Origin: Fagopyrum homotropicum
Taxonomy: Eukaryota > Streptophyta > Magnoliopsida > Caryophyllales > Polygonaceae
Reading direction: 5' to 3'
Length of the DNA stretch: 64,000 nucleotides
Assembly (NCBI GenBank): GCA_033239125.1
Contig: BSWB01000001.1
Span: 162,959,481 to 163,023,480, forward strand
A model generated the notes under the pieces. That model had not been told where the DNA came from. It did no database searches and worked only from the letters and a program-made list of their open reading frames with translations. Shown here in pieces: positions 46,070-58,970 of the stretch (its first letter is position 1; every line of letters starts with the position of its first letter). The position numbers were made by a program, and so were the translations under genes.

Positions 46070-48478
46070 TTTTTACCCCTTTAATTAAGTGTTTTTAATT
46101 ATAATTAAAAACGGTATACTTTGTATCAACGATACAAAAAGGCTTTATTAGACTAATATTTTCTAAATTATTGTGTACGGTACATTAGCGAAGTGAGACA
46201 TTATTTTCTTAATTTTAAAATCGCGCTATATTACGGTGGTATGTTGGCAATCTGAATCCCAAGTATAAGAAAAGCCCACAAATTGTATGTTGAATACTAT
46301 AAGGCTCGATATTATAAAAAATATATGATCGATGATGATGTTTTTTTTTTATGTGCGTTAAAAAATAGAGGAGGATACCTCTTTATATAGAGGTTTAGAA
46401 GTGTCATAGAGTAAATACGTGGATATACGATATCCGGATTCTCGGACTACACTTAAGCCTCGATATTGCAGAGTTCGATGGATTAATAAGAGATATCCGG
46501 TCGACCAAATCGGTCAACCCCATTAAGAATGACGTTGTGTGAATTAACCCAAAAAGATAGATTTGAGTGACCCATCCAACCTAATATATATAAGACCCAA
46601 AGTCACGCTCGACTGCCCACGCTCGACTCGACAGTCGAGCGTGTAGTCTAACCCAACTAGGTTCCCTTTCCATAACCATTAGTACCCTTAATTCAAAAGC
46701 ATACATTTTATAGAACTCACTTTACACATCAATTTATCATTTAAACGGAAATCATTAATTACCTAATACTACATTATTGGAAGCCAACAGTTATACTTCC
46801 GATTTCCGATGTTAAAAGATATCCGAAACCCATCGAAATTGTGCCTAAAAAGTCACCAACAACACACTTACAAAAACGAGTTCCTACGAGAATTACCTCT
46901 TCAGATACATTTTGCGTGAATCTTTATTAAAACTAAAAAACTGTTATTTTCCCTCCTAATAACAAATATATCAACATACATTAGGTGACACTTTTCCAAT
47001 TTTTATTTGATTAATTGACTAATATAAATTGTAGAGTAAGAAAAACTACTAAAAACAATACAGATACAAAAGTGCCCGTGTATGACAAACTACGTCAAGC
47101 ATTAAAGGATATTAAATCTATGGTGGCAAGTGCTTAGCTTACTCCAGCTCTTGATGCTTCGATTTGGACCAATTTTTATATTCCAAACAAACAACAAATA
47201 ATGCTAAATATGTTATGTTTATCATATTTATATTTCACACAAATAAATTAAAATTATCAATTTCATATATTAAGAGAGGCGTAAATTAGCTTCAGCTGCC
47301 CCAACTAATAGTTGATGATATCACTAGCTATTTGAGATTAATTTCCTTCTAAAAAAGCTAATTGGGGTTAATTACACAAGATCACCCAACTAATGAGAAA
47401 TTATACAAATTGGGTCATTGTGGGTGTATTAATAACGTGTTTAATTTAAATTTAAATTTTTTTTAGACCCATCTCACTATTTATTTATATAAATGATGTA
47501 AAATACACCTAAAAATTCCGAGAATAAGAGTCTAAATTTATTCATTTCGATGATATTTTCTTTTCTCTTATTTTTTTATAGTAGTCGGTTATCTTGTTTT
47601 TGAATATTAGTAGTCGAAAACAATAAGGGCCTGTTTGATTTTAAGTTCGGAAATAGAGGGAAAACGAATCTATATCCTTGTTCATGAAATTATTTGGAAT
47701 CATTCGTTGTGGTTTAAAGTGATTGGAGTATAACTTGGTTATTTTCGATACCCGAAACAAATGCATTTTGCATGAAAATTTACGAAATTATTCTAAAAAA
47801 AATCACGACACAAAGGTACATATGGATTAGATTCATTTTCGTTTTCGAAATTACAATCAAACAGGGCTAAACTTTTTTAATCTCTTCTTCGTAACGTACG
47901 AACTCACCCGAAAGAGTGCTCTCTATACATATATATTCCATTCGACTAATAATTCATACAACCCACGTTTAAGAAAATAATATTTAGTATGACTATAATT
48001 ATACAAGACACAAGAACAATGATTTCCAAAGAAAAAAAACACAATAACAATGACTCAATGAGCAATTTGCATACACACAGGAAGTTTCCAGTTTGGTACA
48101 CTTGTTTAGTATTACATACATCAATTGTATATCTTTTTTTTATATATAAAATTTAAAAACATTAATTACTTATATTTGTTAAATCTAATTTATTGACATA
48201 ATTCAGTTGTAATATCAAAAAGTGGAGTTGCTTCATGACTAGGAAAACTATGACAATCATTTTCTTAATTTTTAATTCATCATTTCCCTTTCTAGTGGTT
48301 CCCACATTGAATTGTTAAAAAAACACAAAAATAAATATATGGATACCCTTTTTTGATAGAACAGATACAAATCGTGAAGGTCTTAAAATATCATTTTCCA
48401 TCAAAATTATGAAGATTGACTGACGGGTTAGCCAGATCAGAACTAAGAAAAATAAAAATAAAATACAATTTATCTTGA
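46070..48478. other. Gene-free AT-rich region
   Basis: About 2.4 kb without coding evidence. A GC-richer patch at 46380-46670 contains CACGCTCGACT and CGACTCGACAGTCGAGCGTG, a short palindrome, possibly part of a decayed retroelement. The remainder is AT-rich. Confidence 0.45.
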
Positions 48479-48536
48479 TGGGCCTTGGCCCGTTTTTGTA
48501 TCTCTATGATGGGCTCCATGTTGGGCTTTGGCCCAA
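48479..48536 (+). promoter_or_regulatory. Cluster of site II (TGGGCC/TGGGCT) elements
   Basis: TGGGCC at 48479, CGGGCC (reverse) at 48487-48492, TGGGCT at 48510, and TGGGCT plus inverted TTGGGCC at 48522-48536, just upstream of the DUF2439 gene. Site II motifs bind TCP factors and mark plant genes active in dividing cells, which fits a genome-maintenance gene. Confidence 0.6.
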
Positions 48537-48577
48537 TTGAGCGGAAGCACATTTTCAAGGTCTGAGTATATTCCGCG

Positions 48578-48595
48578 ATGATCGGTGTCGTTTAA
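48578..48595 (+). other. Possible five-codon upstream ORF
   Basis: ATG ATC GGT GTC GTT TAA lies 100 bp before the DUF2439 start codon. It counts only if transcription starts upstream of it. Confidence 0.3.
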
Positions 48596-48695
48596 AGGCA
48601 AAAAATGTAGTCACCAGTTCGGTTTCGAGTTCGAGTTCGGTTTTCCCGCCATTGAAGGCGAGTTGGGAGATCGGAAGCTTCGGAAATCAGCAGTA

Positions 48696-51600
48696 ATGGC
48701 CGACGATGTGAGAAGATGGACAGTCACCTATACGAAGCACCTGAAGCAGAAGCGAAAGGTATATCAAGATGGTTATATTCTACTTACGGCTAACAAGAAG
48801 GTAATCTGTTTCTATCTCGATCGAAGTGCACTCGATTAGGTTATGCCTTGTTCGGTTCACAAAATTTCAGTACTAATTTATCGCTGATAGTGAAGAGATT
48901 GAAACTCTACGCCTCAGATATTTTGTTTAATGTTCTGAAGTGTCAAATGTTTGTCAGTTTGAAGCTATATTATCTAGCTAAAGAACGGAAGTATTGTCGG
49001 ATTCAATCCAACAGATGAAAGGAAATACGATGTCAAAGCAGAAAAGTGTTTTTTACTTATTTTTTTCGTCACTGGAAAGTGAGTGGAGTAGTCAGGGACG
49101 GAAAATCTGCTATTAGGTTTTAGGTTCCGGTTGCGAAATTTAACTTTCTTTCGTAAGATCTAATTCCGTCTTTGCACAACGTTTATCCGACGAGATAATA
49201 TCAGTTTATCTTCTATTAATCTGGACAATCACTTTAGTATTGCCAATTTCTACTAGTGAACTGAATAGTACTAACCGGTAATGGCTCCAATTCCGTACGG
49301 ACCAGACAATAAATTTGTGAATCATGTGGCTAATAGAAATTATTAGAAGAACTTGTTATTAAGTTAATTCAAGAGCAGACAGCTAATGGCACGTTATCTG
49401 ATCCATTGAGCAAATATCTTTTTGAGCATTTTTAACGACAACTTGGTTTAGGTGTTTGCTAGTGTGTTTTCCAGTAACATGATTCTCACTATAATCTTTA
49501 CACTATTCTTCTTTGCCAGGCCACCTACCTTATTTGCCTTAATATCATATTTTCTGAGTGATTGATTCTTGTTTAATGGATCAACTTGCTACCTTTTTTA
49601 GAAATATAAACATGTTTTTGTGGTCGCATGAACAGGTCAAGCTTTATGATGATACTGATAAGCTGCTGGACGGAAAATTCTTGAAAGAGGACGAGAACCT
49701 CAGTTCTGGCGAGACATTAACTTTCGGCTCATATCTTGTTGATATCGGTGACTGTGAGAATGCTGAGTTGGCACAAGAGGAAAAATCAAAGCAAAGTTCA
49801 GGTAGTATTTCCTGTTTTCAACTTTCAGCTTTCTTTTTCTAATGGTCACCCCTTTCAGTTAAATTAAGTTATTTACTTCACATACACCAGTCAATGCTTA
49901 GCCTTTTTACTTGCAAAGGTAAAATTAGTACTCCAGCAAAGCAGAAAGTCTTAGCTATTAACGGTAGCCCCTCACAAAGGATTTTTCGAGGTTTGTCTAA
50001 TTGCTTCCAGCCTTACCTTAATACCTTTTTTTCAACTTCAGAATAAATGACACTGTTTTAGTGGCATATCTGTCTCCTGACAGCCTGCAATCTCAGTTGA
50101 ATGTAAAGTAAGTAACTATTTGTGACTTTTACTTACTTTGTAGAGTTCAAAAAGAATGAAAAGATCAAGACTGCTTTGCAAGAGAGATCCCCAAGCTCTA
50201 TAAGCTCTATAGCAGGAGGTTAGCTATATATTTATAATAGTAAGCTGTATGATCCGTTACGTCTCAAATGTGTATAGTATGGTTGGCAAATGGTAGAAAG
50301 AGAAGAATATTTAGTTGTTGAGAAGGAAGAAATAATCGAAGATAAACTTCATCTTCAAAAAATAAACAAAAGAAAAGGCAATAAAACCCTTGGTTTAGCA
50401 ACTTATTTTTATATTTGAACCTTTCAACATAAAATATGTCATTAGAGTGAAAATATTAAAAACATATCTCTCTAATCCTAGTTAGAATCATTTAATCTTT
50501 ATCTTGCAAATTGTAGAATGGCAAGCATTGTATACTACAAACTTGACCCAAAAGGCCAAGAAGTATCATGATGGTTTCATCAAGCTGATCCTCTGTGGGT
50601 CTCAGGGGAAGCAGGTTGTCAAAGTATTTTCTTCTGATTTACATGTTAGCACAAACATTGTATCATTAGGAAATTCATGATTACATGGGTCTATTGTCAG
50701 GCTAAGCTGTATGATGCAAGCAACACTCTCCTAGAAAGCAAGTTCCTTAGAAAGGACGACTTATTCTGCCCTGGTGAGTCACTGAAGTTTGATGGGTTTC
50801 TCATTGATGTTGGAGATCCGGTGAACCATAAAAATATGGTTAACGTCAAAGTAGAAGTACAAAAGTGCAACACTTCTGAGAAAGAAAGGGCAGTTGATAG
50901 TAATCAGTTTCGGCACAGATCTTTAAAAAGTATGTCCTATTTCATGATCATCTTAGAGATTTATATCTTTTTTTACGATCTTAATATATACTTCGTGTCT
51001 GCTTTGTAATCATAATCAACTGGTACTACTGGTTTACAACTGCAAGTCTTTATCACTGTTAAACTTCTTATTCAGCTGTTCAACTGGCCTTCTTTTGCTG
51101 CAGATAGAGTTTCCAGCCTAAAAAATAGAAACTTTTCACAAAGTTTTGTGACAGCACATAAATTGTTTAAAAAAGGTTAGTTATCATTTTCTCAGGCTGT
51201 AAAAGTCTTTTTGCTTCTTAATCTAGAATTTTACTTCATCTTCCCATGCATAAAGAAGAAATTAAGTTTCCTCAGTAGTTTATAATTTTGAATTTAGGCT
51301 TACTGCCAAGTTTCTATTTATCTCGTCAGACTTCTGGATTAAACATTCCCTTTTGATGACCTCCCCCTAGCAAACCTGTTAATTTAACAAGACTATAATT
51401 TAAGGAAATACTTCACATGATGCTTGCTCTGGTGAAGGTATGGAAAAAGATGTGGAAAAGAGGCAACACTCAAGTGGTGTTGATGCAGATACGATCAGGT
51501 TGGCAGAAAGGGGTGCTCCTAACATGTCCTTACGTCATGGTAAGTTTCTTTTTTTTTTGTTTATAATATTTGCAATCAGTATCTGGCAAACCACTAAACA

Positions 51601-53938
51601 CTTGAAATACTTGAGAGATGTATATATTCAAGGAATTCAATGCCTTTGACAGATAAACACTAGAATCACATAAATCAGCATTTCCTAATTTTGAAAGTTT
51701 GATTGATACGGGTGAACCATTAAAATTTGGTAAATAGTTGAAGGACAAAGCTGCAATGCTTCCGTAAAACGTAGGGAAGTTGGCATAAACCATTTTCAGC
51801 ACAGTTCTTCCAACAGTGTCAGTTTCTTAAATTTCTCATAGATTTGTACTTTGTGAAAGATCTGAACATATATTTGTAACGTGCATCAACTGGTAGTCTG
51901 GTACTACTTGTTTTAGTTATTAGCCGTGACTCACTGTTGGCCTCCTTATTCAAGGGTTCAACTGACCTTCTCCTTTCTGTGCAGATGATGGAGTTTCCAC
52001 TCTAAAGAATAGAAGCTTTCCACAAAGTTCTGTGCCATCACAGCAATTTCTTGAAAATGGTTGGTTATCATTTAGCACAATCTCAAGCTGTTAAATCCTT
52101 CATGCTTCTGTTTATGGAATTTTATTTCTCTTGTTATGCGTAAAGAAGGAATTACGTTTGTTCAGTAGATATGGTAACTTTGTATTAATATTGCCGACTT
52201 TTTTGAATTTAACACATCAAACATTCTTCATTAACCTCCCTAGCAATCTTGTTAGTTTAACAAGACTGTCATTTGTAGGAAATCCTCCACATGCTGCTTC
52301 ACAGAAAGATGTTGCACAGAAGCTGAACTCTCGTGGCATTGATGATGCACATAGGGTCGTGTTGCAACAAAGTGGTGCTCCTACTACCACGTCTTTACGT
52401 GGCGGTAAGCCCCCCCTAAACAAAAGTTGAACATGAAATTGCTTAAAAATATATCTTGTAAAACTAAACTGTACACTAGAAAGGTAGAAATTTGAAATAT
52501 GTGAGACATGGATCTGTTCAAGGAAAATAATGCCTTTGACACTTCATGTTTGGCCTTTCTGTTCCGGGGGGGTAGGTGAACCATAACTTGGCAAAAAAAC
52601 TCAGTCTTTGATCAATGGGACCAACACTTCCTTTTTGTGAGAGCATTCAAACATTTTGTTTTTACTTAACAAATCAGTGGTTACCAGTATAGTTTTTTGC
52701 TTGCAGCCAATCAAATTTTATCCTCTTTGAAGAAACCTACATCCCCAAGGACAAATTTCGTCACTGAACAAGCACCGGAAGATCTATGCCCTTCACCTGA
52801 CTTGGTCGTTTTAGAGGCTGATTCTGAAGAGATGTTTCAAGGACAAGACTCGGACCAACTTAGGAGACAATCCTCTTTGAAGATGCCTAAATCACCAGTA
52901 GGAAATTTCATTACTGAACAGGCGCCCGAGGAGAAAAATTTCCCTTCACCCGACTTACTCATTTTGGATGCTGAGTACAATGAGATGTTTGAAGGAAGTA
53001 TACAACAAGACTTGGACCAACTTAGGAAACAAGCTACACAAGAAAGTGGAGATAAAGTGGCTCAATGTGAAGGACTAACACAAACAAACTCCAATTCTAT
53101 TCATATCTTGCGTGAAATCAAAAAGGAGAAAGATTGTGATGAGGGCATCGTTGTTCAACGTAGAAGTTCTGTAGCAGTAGCCTTTTCAAGGTAAATTATT
53201 AGGTCGTGATATTGCTAAGCCCTCTACAGAAGATGATTTTTTTTTTTATGAAATATATAAGATCAATTGTTACCAGTAAGTCTACACTCTTACTAACAAA
53301 AGATGAGTCGGTAAGCAGCGTAGAGAGGCCAACTTCATCATGTCAAGGTCAGGATAATTTAGCTGCAACGAACTCCACCTGTAGTACCCAGCCTGTGATC
53401 AGCTCAACCCTAGTTGATCTTCAAAAACCGGATCCAGAGGAGTTAATGTCTTTGAAAGGCAAGTCTGCAGAATTAAAGTATTTTGTAATGACAACAGGAA
53501 TGCAGTTCATACCGACATCTTTCAGAGTTTAAAATTCCATTTAACTAAACTCTGCATGTATATCATATTCCACAGGCAAGCATTTACCTACAAACACTCA
53601 ATCTGGAGACACCCACCAGGTATGTTCATCTATTTTGTTCCTTTGTTTTCCTTCAATGCTGTCATATGAAGTCAATTGATTGTCATCCTCCAGGGCTCTT
53701 TCTATAGATAGATAGAAACAAACGACTAGCTGTTTAAAAACCAAAACTGCCTTTTCGCTGAATAGCCGGGTGCTAATTGCAGCATTGCAAAACAACTCTT
53801 AAGGTGGAGCTCAGACGCGAGAAGCCAAAATCAGTAAGCCATGGTTTTGGAGTTGGACATCCTGTGAAGATGAACTCTGCTAAAATCAGGAGCTCAACCA
53901 AAATGGATAACATCCCGAGTTTTGATCTAGGATTCTGA
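48696..53938 (+). CDS. Protein with two DUF2439 (ZGRF1/Mte1-type) domains
   Basis: Fourteen exons: 48696-48800, 49636-49801, 49919-49990, 50144-50218, 50517-50614, 50701-50929, 51104-51175, 51438-51539, 51985-52059, 52279-52404, 52707-53190, 53277-53458, 53576-53619, 53783-53938. They total 1,986 nt in frame, 661 residues. Domain 1 (about 5-80) runs WTVTYTKHLKQKRKVYQDGY ... VKLYDDTDKLLDGKFL ... GETLTFGSYLVDIGD. Domain 2 (about 142-215) runs ALYTTNLTQKAKKYHDGFIK ... AKLYDASNTLLESKFL ... GESLKFDGFLIDVGD. The rest is low-complexity, with a duplicated 50-residue unit (NFVTEQAPE ... PSPDLVVLEA / NFITEQAPE ... PSPDLLILDA) and the C-terminus IPSFDLGF. In yeast Mte1/Dbl2 and human ZGRF1 the domain links to recombination helicases; no helicase is present here. 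Exon 12 ends at a GC donor. The last acceptor could be 53804 instead of 53783. Confidence 0.85.
51070..52440 (+). repeat. Tandem duplication of an exon pair within the DUF2439 gene
   Basis: Exons 7-8 with flanking introns (about 51070-51545) and exons 9-10 (about 51945-52410) are diverged copies. Shared features are intron ends TTATTCARSKGTTCAACTG, exons encoding VSSLKNRNFSQS and VSTLKNRSFPQS, the following donors GTTAGTTATCATTT and GTTGGTTATCATTT, and TGCRTAAAGAAGRAATTA in the intron. Exon lengths are 72 and 75 bp, then 102 and 126 bp, so phase is preserved. Confidence 0.85.
53459..53575 (+). other. GC-AG intron
   Basis: The donor reads AAAG/GCAAGT and the acceptor CACAG/GCAAG. Only this donor keeps the frame into the next exon, which reads GKHLPTNTQSGDTHQ. 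The nearby GT at 53478 also joins in an open frame but gives an unrelated, less plausible peptide. Confidence 0.65.
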
Positions 53939-54179
53939 AATAACTAGCTCGTTTTGGTTCGCACAATAATATTTGATGAATATGTAATAACCAAGCATTT
54001 ATTTCTTTTTAGTTTTCAAAAAGAACGTGTTACAATACAACTAACACTAACAGTACCCACATTGTGAGTATCATGAAAGACACTTTTGGATGTCTTGACA
54101 AATGAGAGCCTGTAACTCAATGAAAGGTTCACAGAAGTATGAAGCATTGGAGGAAACAAGTCTTGCCCCCTCTGAAACA

Positions 54180-56668
54180 TCATCTAGGACTGTTCATGTC
54201 AATCAACATTTCCATTTGCACATTACTGTAGCCCCCAGAATCTGCAATTGAACTCATCTCAGTGTTCGAAAGCAACGGATAAAGATCAGGTTCTAGGTGG
54301 CTTATCAAGCTCGCGCCCTTTTCATAGCTTCTTTCAGCCCATGGATGACTTGTGTTCTTCTTGAGGCAGTCTAGCTCAATTGCAACTTCTTTCATGGTAG
54401 GCCTATCTTCACCACTCATATTAAGGCAGTTCTTTATCAGCTTGGCCATGGAAATCAACTGCTTCGAGTTCACTTCCTTGATTAACTCATAATGAATGAT
54501 TTCTGATACTCGGTCTTCCTTTACAGCCATCAAAAAGTAACTGGCCAAGCTCTTGTCTTGAATATTCTTATCCATGAGGAGGGGCTTTTCCCGTGTTATT
54601 AGCTCAGCAAGAAGAACACCAAAACTGTAGACATCACTCTTTTCTGTCAGCTGACTGCTAAGGAGATACTCAGGATCAAGATAGCCGAATGTACCTTGGA
54701 CTAGTGTTGAAACTTGAGTTTGATCTAATGGAATCAATCTCGAGACACCGAAATCAGATATCTTAGCAGTGTAAGAATCATCTATTAGTATATTTGCAGA
54801 CTTGATATCCCTATGTATTATAGGCATTGATGCAGCAGAGTGAAGATATGACAATGCATCAGCAGCCTCTGAGGCAATTCTCACGCAATTTGCCCAAGAA
54901 AGCCACGAGGTTCGCTTTTTGTTGTGAATGTGTTCGAAAAGAGTACCGTTAGAGACAAACTCGTATACAAGTAGAGGAACTTCAGCCTCAAGGCAACATC
55001 CTAGGAGCTTCACTACATTCCTATGATTAATCTGTGTCAAAATAACCACCTCGTTAATGAACTGCTCGGTTTGAGTCTTATCGCATACCTTGGATTTCTT
55101 AACGGCTACTACACGTTTGTCTGATAAGATCCCTTTGTAGACAGTACCATAACCTCCCTTGCCGAGGATGCGATCTTCACTGTAGTTGTTGGTAGCAGAC
55201 ATTAGCTCATCAACAGTGAATATTTTCGAGGACTGGTTGCCGCCTTGAGATGCAAGATGTTGCTTCAACAAGAAGCCTCCATTTTGTTGGAAGAATTTTT
55301 CTCTTATTTTTAGGGTCTTTCGTCTCATTATGGTAAAGTAAATCCAGCTTATACAGATGAATGCGGTTGATAATGCAGAACTGATACCTGCAAAAAAGTT
55401 CAGCAAACTCTAAATACAGAATCTCCAAGATGCACACAATTTTAAGATGAAATTTGAGCATTATAAATTGTGGTTGTTTCAGATAAATCAAGAACAGCAT
55501 GGAAGTATTACCTAAAGTAAGTTTGAAGGCAAATTGTGAGCTATTAGAAACACAACCTCTTCCACTTTTCAGTCCATCACCATGATGCCCTTTTGGGCAT
55601 GTACATGTGTAGTTTCCTTGCAAATTTGTGCAATGGTTGGAACATGGATTGCTTGGGCCTGCACATTCATCAATGTCTGGGGGAAAAAAAAGCGTCTATT
55701 AGCATTATATGATAGCATTCAAATCCACATGATGGAGAAGGACATTGACAGTGTGTACCTGTGCAACCTGGAGTCAGATAAGGATTCCCCTCAAATCCGG
55801 GGAGGCAACTGCAACGGTATCCTCCAGAACCGAGGTCTACTTCAGTGCAGTTTGTATTCTGCTGACAGGCATAGCTAGACGAGCTTTTCTGAGCTTTACT
55901 ACATGTAGTCTCATTGCCGACATTCCATTCCAAGACAATCCGAACATTTGCCTTTGTTCTATTTTTGAATGACGGATCGGAAAAATCTTCTAAACCGCGA
56001 AAAGTGAAGCTCTGAACTTCAGCCATGAACGCATAGCCGCAAGTATCAAAGGACGAGATATTGACATGATTGTTGAAGCTCGCTAATTGCACATCGAATT
56101 GCTTTAACCCTTTGGGAATGGAAGTTTCACAACAACCAATACCAGAACATGAACCTTGAAACACATCTTCTTTCCTTGAACACAAAGAAAGACAACCGCT
56201 AGTGAAGTTACGGCCACTAGTGCCATTGATGATTGCTATTTCATCGCACCCAACAACGATAAACTTGTTTAAGGTATCTGAGAAGGTAAAAGGAGAAGTT
56301 GAAAGATCAATTGATAGTTGATCCTGATCTGTCACCTTTCCTTGAGGATCATAACAACTCTTTGCTACCGCGTTTTTGATTTTCATGTAAGTATCTGAGA
56401 TTTCGACAATCTCGAGGTTGCCACTGCCTAAGAAAGCCTTAGGAGGATCTAAGGACGTGTTGCAGGTGACAATATACCAATAGCTTAGTGAACATTCAGC
56501 TCCTATCCCGAAGGGATAAGGAACTGTTAGATTTCCACATTGGCGTTGGCAACCGGGCTTGGTGGTGGTGGCGGAGGTGAGGATGTTTGTTGGTGTTGCA
56601 TTTGTGTTTGTGACAATAGAAGTTAATGCAACTAAAAACCCGAAAAGATTCGGGATTGAAGTAAGCAT
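54180..56668 (-). CDS. Wall-associated receptor kinase (WAK-like)
   Basis: Three exons, 55759-56668, 55512-55676 and 54180-55387, total 2,283 nt in frame and give 760 residues. Residues 1-24 look like a signal peptide. A Cys-rich galacturonan-binding (GUB_WAK) region begins CQRQCGNLTVPYPFGIGAEC at 40. A first EGF-like unit ends exon 1 (CSCLPGFEGNPYLTPGC). Exon 2 is a calcium-binding EGF module (DIDECAGPSNPCSNHCTNLQ ... CTCPKGHHGDG). Exon 3 starts with the transmembrane helix (about 360-378) and encodes the kinase: LGKGGYGTVYKG at about 433, VAVKKSK, HRDIKSANIL, SDFGVSR, GTFGYLDPEYL. The HRD Arg is present, so it is an RD kinase. WAKs bind pectin at the plasma membrane and signal in growth and defence; the ligand is inferred. 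It converges tail-to-tail with the DUF2439 gene, only 241 bp apart. Confidence 0.97.
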
Positions 56669-57339
56669 GGTTAACTGATAGAATTATACGAGTTGAGTAG
56701 GATGGAGAAGTTGTAAGAAATCAAGTTTTGTTCAAGATTATATACAGGAAGGTAGCAAGCTTCTGTACGCTTGAGATGCAATGGGAAGAAGTCAAAGTCA
56801 GCCTTTCTGGAGTAATATGCAATTATTTTCCAATGAGTGGATAGAAGAGTTGAAAAGGTGATTTAATTAGGGCTAGTTGCCGACAAAACCCAGAGAGTTT
56901 TGGGAAGGCATTAAGGAGGTCATGCACAAGTCTACGAGATTGCGAATGAAGTCAATATTATAAGACGACTTTGAGAAGTGCATGCACAAGTGTGCTGTTA
57001 TTACGAATGAAGCCGAAATGAAGAGAAGACTTGGACTAGTCATCTCTTAATTTTGCAGTGATTCATAGTTGCAACTTGCAACATTTTAAAAAAAAACGTG
57101 TGGGCGTAATTGTGAAGAAAGGAACATCTCACCCCAATTGTAAACGAACATCTAAGATCGGTCAGAAATTAAAATATATTAAAAAGCTTATTAATATTAT
57201 ATTTCTTTTAAAACGGGTACCCGGCTGTGCAACAAGCTCGGTCACCGGTCCATATCTGGCAGCCGAGCTCGGTCCAGACTTAGTCCGGATAAACGGGCTT
57301 GACTTTTAGTCGAAGTTCGATGGAACCAGGTTTGAACAA
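56669..57339. other. WAK upstream region
   Basis: Probable WAK promoter and leader, with a direct repeat around GCATGCACAAGT... (about 56930 and 56980: CATGCACAAG followed by TTACGAATGAAG or TGCGAATGAAG). No gene is seen. Confidence 0.45.
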
Positions 57340-57473
57340 TAATAATGTGTAGGAAGTTCATTCATTCTCAAAACAGAAGTTTGCTACAGAATATAGAATC
57401 ATTCAAGCAATACATAGTTGACAAGTGTCCTATGATATTGGGCTAATGGGAGCTGGGCTCACTAGGCCTATTA
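57340..57473 (-). repeat. Copia 3' LTR
   Basis: 134 bp. The minus strand begins TAATAGGCCTAGTGAGCCCA and ends CCTACACATTATTA. Confidence 0.9.
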
Positions 57474-57565
57474 TTCCCTCTCGATCCAAGCTGGTGCAGG
57501 TTCAGTTTGGATCGCACTTGAATGAAATTTGCAGCTGGAAGAGGTTTAGTTAGTATATCAACAAT

Positions 57566-58234
57566 TTAATCTTTTGTAGAAAGGAAGGCAACTCTGAGTG
57601 ATTTGTTTTGAACCCTTTCTCGAACAAAAGGATAATCGATAAAGATGTGCTTAATTTGATGATGGAGGACAAGATTCATTGCTAAGTATGTTGCTCCAAG
57701 ATTATCACACCAGAGTATGAGATGATGGTGAAGATAGACACCCAGTTCAGTCAATAGAGTTTGAATCCACAAAGTCTCATATGTAGCATGTGCCAGGGCT
57801 CAATACTCTGCTTTTGTTGAAGATCGAGCAACTGTGTCTTGTTTCTTAAATTGCCAAGAAATAAGATTCGAGCCAAGATAGATACAATAAGCACCAACCG
57901 AGCGTCTGTCAGATTGGTCTCCTGCCCAATCAGAGTATGAGAAGGTTGACAGTGTGGGACTTGATGTTGAGGAAATGTGAAACTGATAGTGAGAAGTGCA
58001 ATTAAGCTATCTTAGAATACGCTTAATAGATTGTCAGTGCCCTTGTGTTGGAGAGTGCATTGCTTGGTAGACCTTGTTGACAACAAAGGAAACATCTGGC
58101 CTGGTAAAGGAAAGATATTGTAGGCTGCCAACGACACCGCGATAGAGCTGTAAGTCAAGGAAGGTTGCTTCAGTAGACGCCGAATGTAATTTAGTTGTGG
58201 ACATAGGTGTGGTCATAGGTTTTGACAAATGCAT
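57566..58234 (-). pseudogene. Copia RNase H and C-terminal RT remnant
   Basis: MHLSKPMTTPM, YRGVVGSLQYLSFTRPDVSF and VNKVYQAMHSPTQGH are the conserved post-RT block. A frame-disrupted stretch is followed by LWCDNLGATYLAMN and HIFIDYPFVRERV from RNase H. Stops and frameshifts interrupt it. Confidence 0.85.
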
Positions 58235-58389
58235 ATGAGTTTTGACAGATGCATCTGAGTTTTGACAGCAATGTTCTTAATGTATTAGGACTGAGAGAGG
58301 TGAAAACCAGTGTTAGTCTCGAGTTACCTGAATGCCCAGGAAGTAATGTAGGTCACCCAAAATCTTTCACAGAAAAATGAGCAGCCAGA

Positions 58390-58970
58390 GAAGTGATGAA
58401 TTTGCCTGCAAGAATGTCAGAACTAGCAACAACCAACAAATCATCCACATACACTAAAATGAAAACAAATTAATCTTCATGGCGATAGATAACAATGATG
58501 TATCTGCAAGGGAAGGTTTAAAGCCAAGAGATAACAAAGTGTCACTTAGTTTTCCAAACCAGGATCGTGGAGCCTGTTTGAGGCCGTACAAGAATTTTTG
58601 AAGTTTGCAGACATGGTTAGGAAATAGTGTGTGGGTGAAACCTGGTGGTTGGTGAACAAAGACGTCTTCATCCAAATGAAGGAAGGTGTTCTGTATATCA
58701 AGTTGCCGAACCGACCAATGGTTTGTGGAGGCTAAGGAGAGTAGCAGACGAATGGTGCTTGGTTTGGCAATGGGACTAAAGGTTTTCGAATTTTCAACAC
58801 CCTCAAGTTGATGGAACCCCTTGGCTACAAGACGGGCCTTTCGTCGCTCAATTAAGCCACTGGAATGGCGTTTGGTCTTGAAGACCCATTTGACTCCCAG
58901 AATGTCAGTGTAATTGGAAGGTTCATCAACTATAACAATGGAAGTGGCACATGATGGTTTAGTTGGTGGC
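58390..58970 (-). pseudogene. Copia reverse transcriptase remnant
   Basis: DEDVFVHQPPGF, VCKLQKFLYGLKQAPRSWF and the catalytic YVDDLLVVAS box (about 58440) are present but not in one frame. Confidence 0.87.

Noticed and set aside
48585..48695. N-terminal extension of the DUF2439 protein
   Set aside because: The extension would need a GTG start; the first real in-frame ATG is at 48696, where family similarity also begins.
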